A stretch of DNA of 64,000 bases from an uncultured Prevotellaceae bacterium (GTDB lineage: Bacteria > Bacteroidota > Bacteroidia > Bacteroidales > Muribaculaceae). The stretch covers positions 1 through 64,000 of the forward strand of contig CAMVBJ010000009.1 of the NCBI GenBank assembly GCA_947165675.1, read 5' to 3'. Made by a program: the position numbers and the translations under genes. The notes beneath the pieces are model-generated. The model was not told where the DNA came from and did no database searches. It saw nothing but the letters and a program-made list of their open reading frames with translations. Positions 18,589 to 26,576 of this stretch are shown here, piece after piece. Position 1 is the stretch's first letter, and each line of letters begins with the position of its first letter.

Positions 18589-19362
18589 ATGAAATCTCCA
18601 CTCGACTACAAGTGCCTGTACGGACTCATCGGCTATCCGCTGGTACACTCCTTCTCTCGCGACTTCTTTAACCGCAAGTTTGTCGCCGAGGGCATCGACG
18701 CCCTCTACCTCAACTTCGAGATCCATGACCTCGGCCAGCTCATGGAGGTCATCGCCGAGTACCCCAACCTCAATGGCCTGAACGTCACCGCCCCCTACAA
18801 GGAGCAGGTCATCCCCATCCTCGACTCGCTCGACGACGACGCCCGTGACATCGGGGCGGTCAACGTCATCAAGTTCATCCGCGACAGCAGGTCGGGCGAC
18901 CTCGTCGAGCTGCGGGGCTACAACAGCGACGTGGTGGGTTTTGGCCGCACCATCGATGGCATCCTCACCCCCCAGCGCGTCAGCGCCATGGTGCTGGGCA
19001 CCGGCGGCGCTGCCAAGGCTGTCCGTGCCGCCCTCCAGCGCCACGGCATCAGCGTCCAGCTCGTCTCCAGGACCAAGAGCGAGCACCACCTGGTCTATGA
19101 GGAGATCACCCGGGCCATGGTCGCCAGCCACCTCATCATCGTCAACGCCACCCCCTTGGGCAAGTATCCCACCGACGACCAGTGCCCCGACTTCCCCTAC
19201 CGCTTTCTCACGCCTGCCCACATCTGCTATGACCTGGTCTATAACCCCGAGGAGACCCTGTTCATGAAGCGCGCCGCTGCCCACGGTGCCCAGACCAAGA
19301 ACGGCATCGAGATGCTGCTCCTACAAGCCTTTGACTCCTACGACATCTGGAACAACGACTGA
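18589..19362 (+). CDS. aroE: Shikimate dehydrogenase
   Basis: This 257-residue enzyme reduces 3-dehydroshikimate to shikimate with NADPH in chorismate synthesis. Visible motifs are YGLIGYPLVHSFSRDFFN at the start (shikimate-binding Ser pair), LNVTAPYKEQVIP with the catalytic Lys, the nucleotide-binding VLGTGGAAKAVRAAL, NATPLGKYP, and DLVYNPEETLFM, with KNGIEMLLLQA near the end. It is slightly short but complete. Codons are strongly GC-rich at third positions compared with the neighbouring comEC gene. The start follows directly on a repeat tract, so translation initiation probably relies on an A-rich leader. Confidence 0.96.
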   Translation: MKSPLDYKCLYGLIGYPLVHSFSRDFFNRKFVAEGIDALYLNFEIHDLGQLMEVIAEYPNLNGLNVTAPYKEQVIPILDSLDDDARDIGAVNVIKFIRDSRSGDLVELRGYNSDVVGFGRTIDGILTPQRVSAMVLGTGGAAKAVRAALQRHGISVQLVSRTKSEHHLVYEEITRAMVASHLIIVNATPLGKYPTDDQCPDFPYRFLTPAHICYDLVYNPEETLFMKRAAAHGAQTKNGIEMLLLQAFDSYDIWNND

Positions 19363-19432
19363 AAAATAATCCTACAACAAACGCACCACCGCTCCCGACG
19401 ACTCCCGCAACCACCACTACCCCACCACACTC

Positions 19433-21493
19433 ATGGCCGCCCTCGCACAAGCACCCGCACTACGGATCCTCGCCCCCTTTGTCGTGGGAATCATGATACA
19501 ACGCCGCTGGGAGCACAGTCCATGGATTCCCGTGGTGCTCCTTGCCATCTGCACGGTGGCATACTTGCTGCTTAACCATGCCTCACAATCAGCGACAAGC
19601 AGGTTAAAATCGAGGCCTGTGTTCATCATTCCCCTTGCTATCGCCGCCATGTCACTGGGCTGGATCGCTGCTATTATCCATAGCCCAGCTCGCTTTCAAT
19701 CAAGCCAGTCTTCCAGCAAGACACTCACGGGACGAGTGATGGAGCTGCAATACACCGATTTCTCGATGCGGATGACCGTTGACCTTATCGATAGCGAGCT
19801 GCCACCGAGCAGGGTACTGATCACTACCCGTGGTTGTGACTACACCATGCAAGCAGGAAATCTTGTATCTTGGCAAGGTCAGCTCACCGAATTAGGATCC
19901 ATGGGCAATCCCGATGAAATGGATTATGCAACCTATTTGCTGGACAACAAGGGCATACGTTATACACAGCATTTACCCGTTGATCAAGTCATCAAGGTGG
20001 GCTACTCCCCCACTCTACTCACCCGTCTTGCCAACATTAGACGGAGCCTTAGCAACGAGGTGTTCAACTCACGCCTGGCACCCGCTACTCAACAGTTTAT
20101 CGTGGCTCTAATCCTTGGAGACAGCAGCCTGATAGACAAGTCGACACGTCAGGACTTTTCTTCAGCAGGCGTAGCCCATGTGTTAGCACTGAGTGGCTTA
20201 CATGTTGGTTTTATCGTCCTCATCATCTGGTGGCTTCTTTTTCCCCTCGACTACCTGCGCCTCAAGAAACTACGTCTCATCATCACACTTGCCGTCATCG
20301 CCCTGTTTGCCATATTCACTGGTCTATCACCCAGCGTCGTTCGCGCCACGGTCATGATTGCAATGGTATTTACGTCAGTGATCCTGTACCGGCGTTCTGT
20401 ATCGCTCAATGCGCTATCACTGGCTGCCCTGTTGATTCTTGTTTTCTCGCCTTCATCCCTCTATAGTGTGGGATTCCAGTTAAGTTTTATCACCGTTGCA
20501 GCTATCTTGCTATTTGCCAGATTACCCGAGTGTCTTGAGAGTCGTTTCAAACTGGTGAACTACTTTACCACGACGGTCATAACCTCGCTCGTGGCCATGC
20601 TGTCCACCATTGCGCTAAGCGCCCACTACTTCCACACGATATCGGTAATGTCAGTGCTCTCCAATCTGCTCATCCTGCCCGCACTGCCCATTTTCATGGT
20701 GTTGGGAGCATTGTTCATGCTTATTACTGCCGCAGGTTTACAATTTCAAGTCCTCGATTGGGCACTGGATAGCATCTATCGATACATCATCATGGCAATA
20801 AGACTGGTCAATGCCATCCCCTTATCACATCTTGGGGGTTTCTATGTGAGCACTATCGGTGTTGCCATCTATTTTGTAATCATGGCGTTTATAATTTTGT
20901 GGCTATACCGCCGCAAATTCCTTTTTCTGCTGTCTGCCGTAATAGCATTTGCATTCCTGCTGGTCCACTCGATGTGGGTTGATGCCCATACAAGTCGCCG
21001 TGGACTGGTCATTTTCAACTCTTTCTCGTCAACACCTGTATTCTATTACGACAACGGCAACGGATATGTGTGGACGCCAGATGATGATTCCCCCGATTCA
21101 GTGGCATTCACTCGTTACCATTCAGGATTCTTAGCCCGACACGGCATCGACAGCTTGAAGTTTATCGCCGGGGATGATTCGCTGAGACTTGACCAGGCCA
21201 TGATACGCCCACCTTATGCTCACTTGATGGGGTACCGCATCATGGCTGTTGGCTCCGGCATCCCCGTCCTCAATTCCCGAGATTTTCTACCGTCGCTTGA
21301 CCTGATTCTTGTCACCGCGGGTTATCGAGGCCCAGTGGATCAGCTACGGCAAAACCACCGCCCTTGCCGCCTTGTTCTCTCAGGAGCCCTGCACCCGTCC
21401 AGCCCACCGCTGCTGCCAGCGGGACACCGCCTCGACGCCACCACCTGCCATGACCTCAAGACCCACGGCGCCCTCACCTTAGCTCCCCGCTAA
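19433..21493 (+). CDS. ComEC/Rec2-family DNA-uptake membrane channel
   Basis: This 686-residue polytopic protein has N-terminal membrane segments, then an OB-like periplasmic domain (about 90-170, LTGRVMELQYTDFSMRM). The Competence domain follows (about 210-500), with FIVALILGDSSLIDKSTRQDFSSAGVAHVLALSGLHVGF and GLSPSVVRATVM. ComEC moves single-stranded DNA across the inner membrane during transformation. The metallo-beta-lactamase domain found at the C-terminus of many ComECs is absent. Instead, about 180 residues of unassigned sequence follow the last membrane segment, as is common in this phylum. It starts 70 bp after aroE. Confidence 0.9.
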   Translation: MAALAQAPALRILAPFVVGIMIQRRWEHSPWIPVVLLAICTVAYLLLNHASQSATSRLKSRPVFIIPLAIAAMSLGWIAAIIHSPARFQSSQSSSKTLTGRVMELQYTDFSMRMTVDLIDSELPPSRVLITTRGCDYTMQAGNLVSWQGQLTELGSMGNPDEMDYATYLLDNKGIRYTQHLPVDQVIKVGYSPTLLTRLANIRRSLSNEVFNSRLAPATQQFIVALILGDSSLIDKSTRQDFSSAGVAHVLALSGLHVGFIVLIIWWLLFPLDYLRLKKLRLIITLAVIALFAIFTGLSPSVVRATVMIAMVFTSVILYRRSVSLNALSLAALLILVFSPSSLYSVGFQLSFITVAAILLFARLPECLESRFKLVNYFTTTVITSLVAMLSTIALSAHYFHTISVMSVLSNLLILPALPIFMVLGALFMLITAAGLQFQVLDWALDSIYRYIIMAIRLVNAIPLSHLGGFYVSTIGVAIYFVIMAFIILWLYRRKFLFLLSAVIAFAFLLVHSMWVDAHTSRRGLVIFNSFSSTPVFYYDNGNGYVWTPDDDSPDSVAFTRYHSGFLARHGIDSLKFIAGDDSLRLDQAMIRPPYAHLMGYRIMAVGSGIPVLNSRDFLPSLDLILVTAGYRGPVDQLRQNHRPCRLVLSGALHPSSPPLLPAGHRLDATTCHDLKTHGALTLAPR

Positions 21494-21648
21494 ACACAAC
21501 ACACTCTCTCCACTCTCTCCACTCCACTCGGAGGCTCCAAGCACCCGACCACCCCACAGGGCGGGACGGTGTGGGCGTTGCAAAACTAAAACCACAAAAG
21601 AGGATCGCGCTGCGCGCGAGAAATCTAAAAAATATAGGTAAAATTAGG
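21494..21648. other. Spacer with small GC hairpin
   Basis: This non-coding stretch contains a CGCGC-TG-CGCGCG hairpin around 21606-21619 followed by AGAAATCTAA. The base composition switches from GC-rich (21500-21580) to AT-rich. No gene was recognised. Confidence 0.35.
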
Positions 21649-21732
21649 CAATGATATAGATGTTGGCCCATTGGTGGTATTAACCGCCCTGTCGGGCGGG
21701 AAATTTAGCAAATTAATTTTAAAATTTAATTT
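21649..21732 (+). repeat. 84-bp dispersed element, copy 1
   Basis: It is 82/84 identical to 58521-58604. It contains the hairpin CCGCCC-TGTC-GGGCGG and an AT palindrome, AAATTAA...TTAATTT. A further short hairpin, CGGCC-GTCA-GGCCG, lies about 35 bp after the repeat ends. Confidence 0.9.
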
Positions 21733-21810
21733 GTTTGATTTTTAGGCGATTTTTTTGATTTCTCGGCCGTCAGGCCGATTCATTTAAAAAAGCATTGAGT
21801 TTTGCAAACC

Positions 21811-22011
21811 ATGCAGCGGGTCATGGAGAGCGGGGAACGGGAATGCAAGCGCAAGGACATCGTGAGGCACATGGTGGAGCAAGGCATGTGCAAAATAAGT
21901 AGGGCCTATCATTTCGTCAACGATGCCATCGAGCAGAATATTCTCGAGAGCGAGAACGGTGTCACTTATCGCTTGTCGCCTCAGTATTGCGCAAGCAATA
22001 CTCATTTATAA
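21811..22011 (+). CDS. Small hypothetical ORF, possible gene remnant
   Basis: These 66 codons from the ATG at 21811 encode a basic, helical peptide with a winged-helix-like pattern (KRKDIVRHMVEQGMCK, then SRAYHFVNDAIEQNILESEN, then GVTYRLS). In-frame stops lie just upstream. There is no recognised promoter or ribosome site, and it sits between two blocks of dispersed repeats. It could be a tiny DNA-binding protein or the leftover C-terminus of a mobile-element replication/primase protein. I do not recognise the family and give low confidence that it is expressed. Confidence 0.35.
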   Translation: MQRVMESGERECKRKDIVRHMVEQGMCKISRAYHFVNDAIEQNILESENGVTYRLSPQYCASNTHL

Positions 22012-22020
22012 TATAATTTA

Positions 22021-22219
22021 TGGAAAAAATAGAAAATAGAAAATTCCAAAAATTCCATTTTTTCCATTTTTTCCATTTTTTCCACGAGTACACGTGGATC
22101 ATGAGTTAGTCGTTAGCCATTTACCATTGACCAACGACTTTTTGACTAAAGCCTATTGCCTATAACCTATAGCCTAAAACCTAATACCCGTGTACTCATG
22201 AAAAAAATGGAAAAAATGG
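22021..22219. repeat. Large inverted repeat enclosing CCTA-type repeats
   Basis: Arms 22064-22094 (CCATTTTTT units then CGAGTACACG) and 22189-22219 (CGTGTACTCATG then AAAAAATGG units) are reverse complements over about 31 bp with two or three mismatches. The 94-bp loop holds degenerate CCTATAACC / AAAGCC units like those at 18194-18255. AAAAAATGG-like units also occur at 26541-26576. Confidence 0.75.
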
Positions 22220-22262
22220 AAAACGGAAAAGAAACCTGCTTCCTTTCCGTTCTCCATTTTTT
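22205..22262 (-). terminator. Terminator after glmM
   Basis: On the minus strand GGAGAACGGAAAGGAA pairs imperfectly with TTCTTTTCCGTTTTCC around a 6-nt loop (22218-22259), followed by ATTTTTTCC. It lies 20 bp after the glmM stop. Confidence 0.7.
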
Positions 22263-22279
22263 TCAGCATGTGTGCCCCG

Positions 22280-23665
22280 CTAAACTAACGACAAGACCAC
22301 CTGCCTGACCTCGGCTGCCAGGCGCTGGGCCTGCTCCATGGTGGGTGCCTCGCTATAGATGCGGATGATGGGCTCGGTGTTGCTCTTGCGCAAGTGGACC
22401 CAACTGTCGGCAAAATCTATTTTCACCCCATCGACCGTGGTCACCTGCTCCCCGCGGTAATGGTCCTCCACCGCCCGCAAGATGGCATCCACGTCCATGC
22501 CCGGTGCCAACTCAAGTTTGCCCTTGGCGATGCTGTATTGCGGGTAAGTCGCCTTGAGCTGGCTCACGGTCTTGCCACTGCGAGCGAGCAGCGAGAGAAA
22601 CAGCGCCACGCCCACGAGCGCATCGCGCCCATAGTGGCACGCGGGATAGATCACCCCGCCATTGCCCTCACCGCCGATGACCGCCCCCGTGCGCCTCATC
22701 TCGGTCGTCACGTTGACCTCGCCCACGGCAGCAGCCGTGTAGGTGCAGCCGTGCCTCAGGGTCACGTCCCTCAAGGCGCGCGACGACGACAGGTTGCTCA
22801 CCGTCGCCCCGGGCGTGTGGCTCAGCACATAGTCTGCCACCGCCACCAGGGTGTACTCCTCGACAAAGAATTCCCCATTCTCCATCACGATTGCCAGGCG
22901 GTCCACATCGGGGTCCACGACAAAGCCCACGTCGATGCCCCCGCGCTTCATCATCGTGCTGATGGCCGACAGGTTCTCGGGAATGGGCTCGGGCGTGTGG
23001 CCAAAGTTGCCCGTGGGGTCACAGTACAGGCGTTCCACCCGCTTCACGCCCAGGGCCTGGAGCAGCATGGGGATGGCGACCCCGCCGACGCTGTTCACAG
23101 CATCCACCGCCACGGTGAAGTCTGCCTTGCGGATTGCCTCCACGTCCACCAGGTCGAGCGCCAGCACCTGGTCGATGTGGCGTCGCAGCCAGGTGTAGTT
23201 CTTCATCTCCCGCCCCAGGTGGTCCACGCCCGCATAGTCAAAGTCCTCCTGCTCGGCCAGGCTGAGCACCTGCTGCCCCTCCTCGTCGGTGAGGAACTCG
23301 CCCCGGTGGTTGAGCAGCTTGAGGGCATTCCACTGGCGGGGATTGTGGCTGGCGGTGATGATGATGCCGCCACAGGCGCCTTCGCCCACCACGGCCAGCT
23401 CGGTAGTGGGCGTGGTGGCCAAGCCGATGTTGACCACGTCAAATCCCATGCCCATCAGGGTGCCCACCACCGTGTCGAGCACCATGCGCCCCGACAGGCG
23501 GGCGTCACGCCCGACGACGATCACGCGCGAGGGCACCGTCGAGGTGCGGTTGATGAACGTGGCGTAGGCCGAAGTGAACTTGACGATATCGAGCGGCGTC
23601 AAGCCATCGCCAGCCCTGCCGCCGATGGTACCGCGTATTCCAGAAATTGACTTAATCAGTGACAT
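22280..23665 (-). CDS. glmM: Phosphoglucosamine mutase
   Basis: This 461-residue alpha-D-phosphohexomutase has the active-site phosphoserine loop TASHNP (Ser106), the magnesium loop DPDVDR (251-256), the sugar-binding GGEGNGG motif, and the C-terminal phosphate-binding RKSNTEPIIRIYSEA. It is expected to convert glucosamine-6-P to glucosamine-1-P, feeding UDP-GlcNAc for peptidoglycan and lipid A. The GGEGNGG motif and length favour GlmM over phosphomannomutase, although specificity in this superfamily is not fixed by motif alone. Third codon positions are very GC-rich, creating a long antisense open frame. It is monocistronic, with a terminator downstream and repeats upstream. Confidence 0.92.
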   Translation of the reverse strand: MSLIKSISGIRGTIGGRAGDGLTPLDIVKFTSAYATFINRTSTVPSRVIVVGRDARLSGRMVLDTVVGTLMGMGFDVVNIGLATTPTTELAVVGEGACGGIIITASHNPRQWNALKLLNHRGEFLTDEEGQQVLSLAEQEDFDYAGVDHLGREMKNYTWLRRHIDQVLALDLVDVEAIRKADFTVAVDAVNSVGGVAIPMLLQALGVKRVERLYCDPTGNFGHTPEPIPENLSAISTMMKRGGIDVGFVVDPDVDRLAIVMENGEFFVEEYTLVAVADYVLSHTPGATVSNLSSSRALRDVTLRHGCTYTAAAVGEVNVTTEMRRTGAVIGGEGNGGVIYPACHYGRDALVGVALFLSLLARSGKTVSQLKATYPQYSIAKGKLELAPGMDVDAILRAVEDHYRGEQVTTVDGVKIDFADSWVHLRKSNTEPIIRIYSEAPTMEQAQRLAAEVRQVVLSLV

Positions 23666-23797
23666 AGTATTTAAATATTTAAGTTTCGAAAGTTGTTAAC
23701 TTTCTCACTGCATAATGGTTAATGGATAATGAATTATCGCTTGAAAATCTGAAAAAAATCCAGCATGAGACCACATCAAGCATTTCAAAAGGAATCT

Positions 23798-23870
23798 TTA
23801 ACCATTAACCTTTATCCTTTAACCTTTATCCTCAAGTTTATAAAGTGGCATAGCTACTTTATAAACTTGA
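23798..23870 (-). repeat. Palindrome-plus-tail dispersed element, copy 1
   Basis: It contains a perfect 15-bp inverted repeat, TCAAGTTTATAAAGT (23832-23846) with ACTTTATAAACTTGA (23856-23870), 9-bp loop. A tail of TTAACCATTAACC / TTTATCC units covers 23798-23831. The same 39-bp palindrome and tail occur in opposite orientation at 40592-40657 with two differences in the palindrome. It may also act as a terminator for the flanking gene. Confidence 0.85.
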
Positions 23871-23880
23871 ATTAAATACC

Positions 23881-24465
23881 TCAAATCCTGCTGCGATAAT
23901 ACCTCACGTGGTAGTAGAACGGCATCACATAGGAGATCTCGCTCGTGAAACCATACTGGGACTTGATGATCAAGTTGACCTCACACTCCACGCCGAGGAA
24001 GTTTAACGGATATTGCAGGCCATATCCCCACTGCGAGGTCGAGGGCAGCGTGTAGTCGGCATAGGTGAACGAGCAGAACTGGGCGTCCATCGACGTCTCG
24101 TTGCCACTATAGACTTCCCAGCGCTTGTCGGCATACCACACCGAGAGGCTGTAGCGCGAGTAGCGGAAGTAGATGGGGTCCCCTTTCTTTGCACGGTCGT
24201 TGAGGCGGTCGCCCGCCTTGAGGACCTGCATATAGACGTTCCCCTCGGGGTCAACACGGTAGAAGGGCGCGTCCTCACCGACCTCAAAGACGGAGTCCTC
24301 GGGGACCGACATCACCACGCGGTGGTTGGCAAGATAGGCATTGACCGCGCTGCGCTCCTCGTTCAAGCGATCGGCATAGCTCTGATCGTCGTTACATGCA
24401 GTGAGCAGGACGAGCGCCATCATGCCCAGGGCCAGGAAGATGTGTTGGTTACATTTCATTTTCAT
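23881..24465 (-). CDS. DUF4827-like lipoprotein
   Basis: This 194-residue protein has a lipoprotein signal peptide ending in LLTAC, then an N-terminal helix (YADRLNEERSAVNAYLANHRV) and a beta-rich domain with two long insertions. It resembles the Bacteroidota family DUF4827, which in my recollection has FKBP-like topology, but I am not certain. The ATG at 24465 is preferred. ATGs at 24471 and 24459 are also possible, all overlapping the end of nrnA by 11-23 bp, so translation is probably coupled. Function is unknown; it is anchored to a membrane, probably facing the periplasm or surface. Confidence 0.75.
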   Translation of the reverse strand: MKMKCNQHIFLALGMMALVLLTACNDDQSYADRLNEERSAVNAYLANHRVVMSVPEDSVFEVGEDAPFYRVDPEGNVYMQVLKAGDRLNDRAKKGDPIYFRYSRYSLSVWYADKRWEVYSGNETSMDAQFCSFTYADYTLPSTSQWGYGLQYPLNFLGVECEVNLIIKSQYGFTSEISYVMPFYYHVRYYRSRI

Positions 24466-25528
24466 TATCATTGATGGGTTGTGGTTGTTGTTCGACAGGA
24501 TGGATAGCGACACCAGGGAACAGGTCGGCAAGCACTTGATGGAACCTGGCGACCGCCTCGTCGAGCGTGCCGATGAAGTCACCGCCTGCAGCGTTCTCGT
24601 GTCCACCGCCATTGAAGTAGCGGGAACAGATGTCACTCACCGAGAAGTCCCCCTGGGAACGGCAGGAGACCTTGATCTTGTCGGCATCTTCACGCAGGAA
24701 CACGCTCCAGTAGATGCCCGGTATCGCCAGCGGCTTGTTGACCAGCGACTCGGTGTCGCCACGCGAGTAGTTGAAGCGGGTCAGCTCCTCCTTGCTGAGC
24801 ACAATGAGCGACGCCCCGTGATCGGGAAACAGCTGCATCTTCTCGCTGATGGCATAGCCCTGCAGGCGCAGGCTGCCGGCACTGAAGGTGTTCATCGCCT
24901 TATTGTAAAGGTCGGCGCGGTCAAATCGACGCCGCATCACCGACGCCACGATCTCGTAGAACTCGGGGGAGTCACAACTGTAGGCAAAGCCACCGGTGTC
25001 GGTCAGCAAGCCCACATACAGGCAACTCGCCGCATGACGGTCCATAAAGCGGAGCAGCCCCAGTTGCATGAGCACACGGAACACCAGCTCACACGTCGAG
25101 GAGGCCTCGGGATGAGAAATCACCACGTCGAAGACGTCATCGGGGTCCAGGTGATGGTCAATGAGCACACGCTTGACCTTGAGAGGCTCAATCAACTCGC
25201 CCAGACGATCGACACGCTGCATGGAATTGAAGTCGAGGCAGAACAGCAATTGAGCCTCGGCCAACACATGACGCGCACGCAGCTCCTGACGTGTATAGAC
25301 CACCAGCTCACGCACTCCGGGAATGAACTCAAGCGCCTTGGGAGCCATGTCGGGAGTGACCACGACGGCATCCTTGCCCAAGCGGCGCAGCACGTGACAC
25401 AACGCCAGGGACGAACCCAGGGCGTCACCGTCGGGCGACTTGTGGCAGGTGATGGCGATGCGCTGCACGCTGTTGATGAGGGCGCGCAATCGCTCGATGG
25501 TCGTCTGGTCAATAATCGGATTAATCAT
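24449..25528 (-). CDS. nrnA: DHH-family phosphoesterase (oligoribonuclease / pAp phosphatase, NrnA type)
   Basis: This 359-residue protein has a DHH domain and a DHHA1 domain. The metal-binding motifs are HKSPDGDALGSSLA near 29-42 (DGD), LFCLDF with the metal-ligand Asp, and the defining IDHH. DHHA1 is seen in the C-terminal FNGGGHENAAGG. NrnA degrades 2-5-nt RNA and dephosphorylates 3'-phosphoadenosine 5'-phosphate in the cytosol. The length (about 340-360) fits NrnA rather than RecJ. It is followed by the overlapping DUF4827-like lipoprotein gene. A TACCTTTG box lies 26 bp upstream of the ATG. Confidence 0.92.
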   Translation of the reverse strand: MINPIIDQTTIERLRALINSVQRIAITCHKSPDGDALGSSLALCHVLRRLGKDAVVVTPDMAPKALEFIPGVRELVVYTRQELRARHVLAEAQLLFCLDFNSMQRVDRLGELIEPLKVKRVLIDHHLDPDDVFDVVISHPEASSTCELVFRVLMQLGLLRFMDRHAASCLYVGLLTDTGGFAYSCDSPEFYEIVASVMRRRFDRADLYNKAMNTFSAGSLRLQGYAISEKMQLFPDHGASLIVLSKEELTRFNYSRGDTESLVNKPLAIPGIYWSVFLREDADKIKVSCRSQGDFSVSDICSRYFNGGGHENAAGGDFIGTLDEAVARFHQVLADLFPGVAIHPVEQQPQPINDNENEM

Positions 25529-25553
25529 TACTCAGGAAAATCGCATTAATCGG

Positions 25554-25561
25554 CAAAGGTA
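25554..25561 (-). promoter_or_regulatory. -7 promoter box for nrnA
   Basis: TACCTTTG on the minus strand 26 bp before the ATG; no TTG at the consensus distance. Confidence 0.5.
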
Positions 25562-25613
25562 ACGCTTTTTTGCCACATAATGCCATGGCACCATGTTTAA
25601 TAATCGTTAATCG

Positions 25614-26531
25614 CTACAACTTCAGGCGGACAAAGACGGGATAATGGTCGGAAGGCAGCCTGCGAACGCAGGTGTTGAAGGAAATCTCCTGTGGAGCATT
25701 TGCCGCCTTCTTGAGTTCACCCGAGGCATCATTGGGCACCCAATAGCCACTGGTTAACATGCCATAAGCATCAACCCGCGCCCCGGGCGAGACAAACACG
25801 TGGTCGATGCGGCTCTGGGTGTAAATGCTGGAATCAAAACTGTTGAACGTGCCATTCTCGGCAAACCGCAGGCGTGCCGCCTCGTAAGAGTCAACCAGTA
25901 AGCCCGAATGTGTAAAGATGCTGTAAATCTCATCAGTCTGATCCACATTGAAGTCCCCCGTGACAATGACAGGTGCTCCCTGGGCAATTTCACGGATCTT
26001 CCTGACGACAAGCCTCGCTCCCTCGCGACGGGCAACAACGCCCACATGGTCCATGTGCAGGTTGAAGAAGTAAAATGCCTCGTCATCGGTTGACGTCTGG
26101 CGGCTGAATCTGCCCCACGTACAGATGCGCACACAGGCGGCATCCCATCCCAAACCAGGACGGTCGGGCGTCTCGCTGATCCAGAAATCGCCATGGTCAA
26201 GCAACCGCAGGCGGTCTTTCTTATAGAAAATGGCGGCATATTCACCTGCCTGCCCGCCATCGTCACGCCCCACACCGATATAATCATAACCGTCGAGGCC
26301 CTTGAGCAAATCGATGAGCTGCACGTGCAACACCTCTTGAGCGCCAAAGATGTCAGGCGACATGAAATTGAGTTGGTCACACATGACCTGGCAACGCTTG
26401 GACCACACCTCGCCCTTGAGACTGTCACCGTCATTCTTGTACCTGATGTTATAGGTGCCCACAAGCATCTGGGCCGACAGGACATGAGCAACAGCAACCA
26501 GCAAAAACGCTAAAGACAGTTTTCTCTTCAT
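25614..26531 (-). CDS. Secreted endonuclease/exonuclease/phosphatase-family protein
   Basis: This 305-residue protein has a signal peptide (MKRKLSLAFLLVAVAHVLSA). A full EEP domain follows, with GTYNIRYKNDGD at the start, IFGAQEVL with the metal-binding Glu, NLHMDHVG, VTGDFNVDQTD, RIDHVFV and a C-terminal SDHYPVFV. The last element gives the catalytic His/Asp pair. Enzymes of this type hydrolyse phosphodiester or phosphomonoester bonds in nucleic acids, phospholipids or inositol phosphates; the substrate cannot be told. ATG 26531 is chosen over a TTG at 26540. It may be co-transcribed with tamL, 45 bp upstream. Confidence 0.9.
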   Translation of the reverse strand: MKRKLSLAFLLVAVAHVLSAQMLVGTYNIRYKNDGDSLKGEVWSKRCQVMCDQLNFMSPDIFGAQEVLHVQLIDLLKGLDGYDYIGVGRDDGGQAGEYAAIFYKKDRLRLLDHGDFWISETPDRPGLGWDAACVRICTWGRFSRQTSTDDEAFYFFNLHMDHVGVVARREGARLVVRKIREIAQGAPVIVTGDFNVDQTDEIYSIFTHSGLLVDSYEAARLRFAENGTFNSFDSSIYTQSRIDHVFVSPGARVDAYGMLTSGYWVPNDASGELKKAANAPQEISFNTCVRRLPSDHYPVFVRLKL

Positions 26532-26576
26532 ATATATCAATGGAAAAAATGAAAAAAATGAAAAAATGGAAATCTA

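Noticed and set aside
22394-23650. 418-codon open frame opposite glmM
   Set aside because: Antisense shadow of high-GC codons in glmM; His/Arg/Gln-rich translation is not protein-like.
24401-25549. 382-codon open frame opposite nrnA
   Set aside because: Same cause; nrnA has all catalytic motifs on the other strand.
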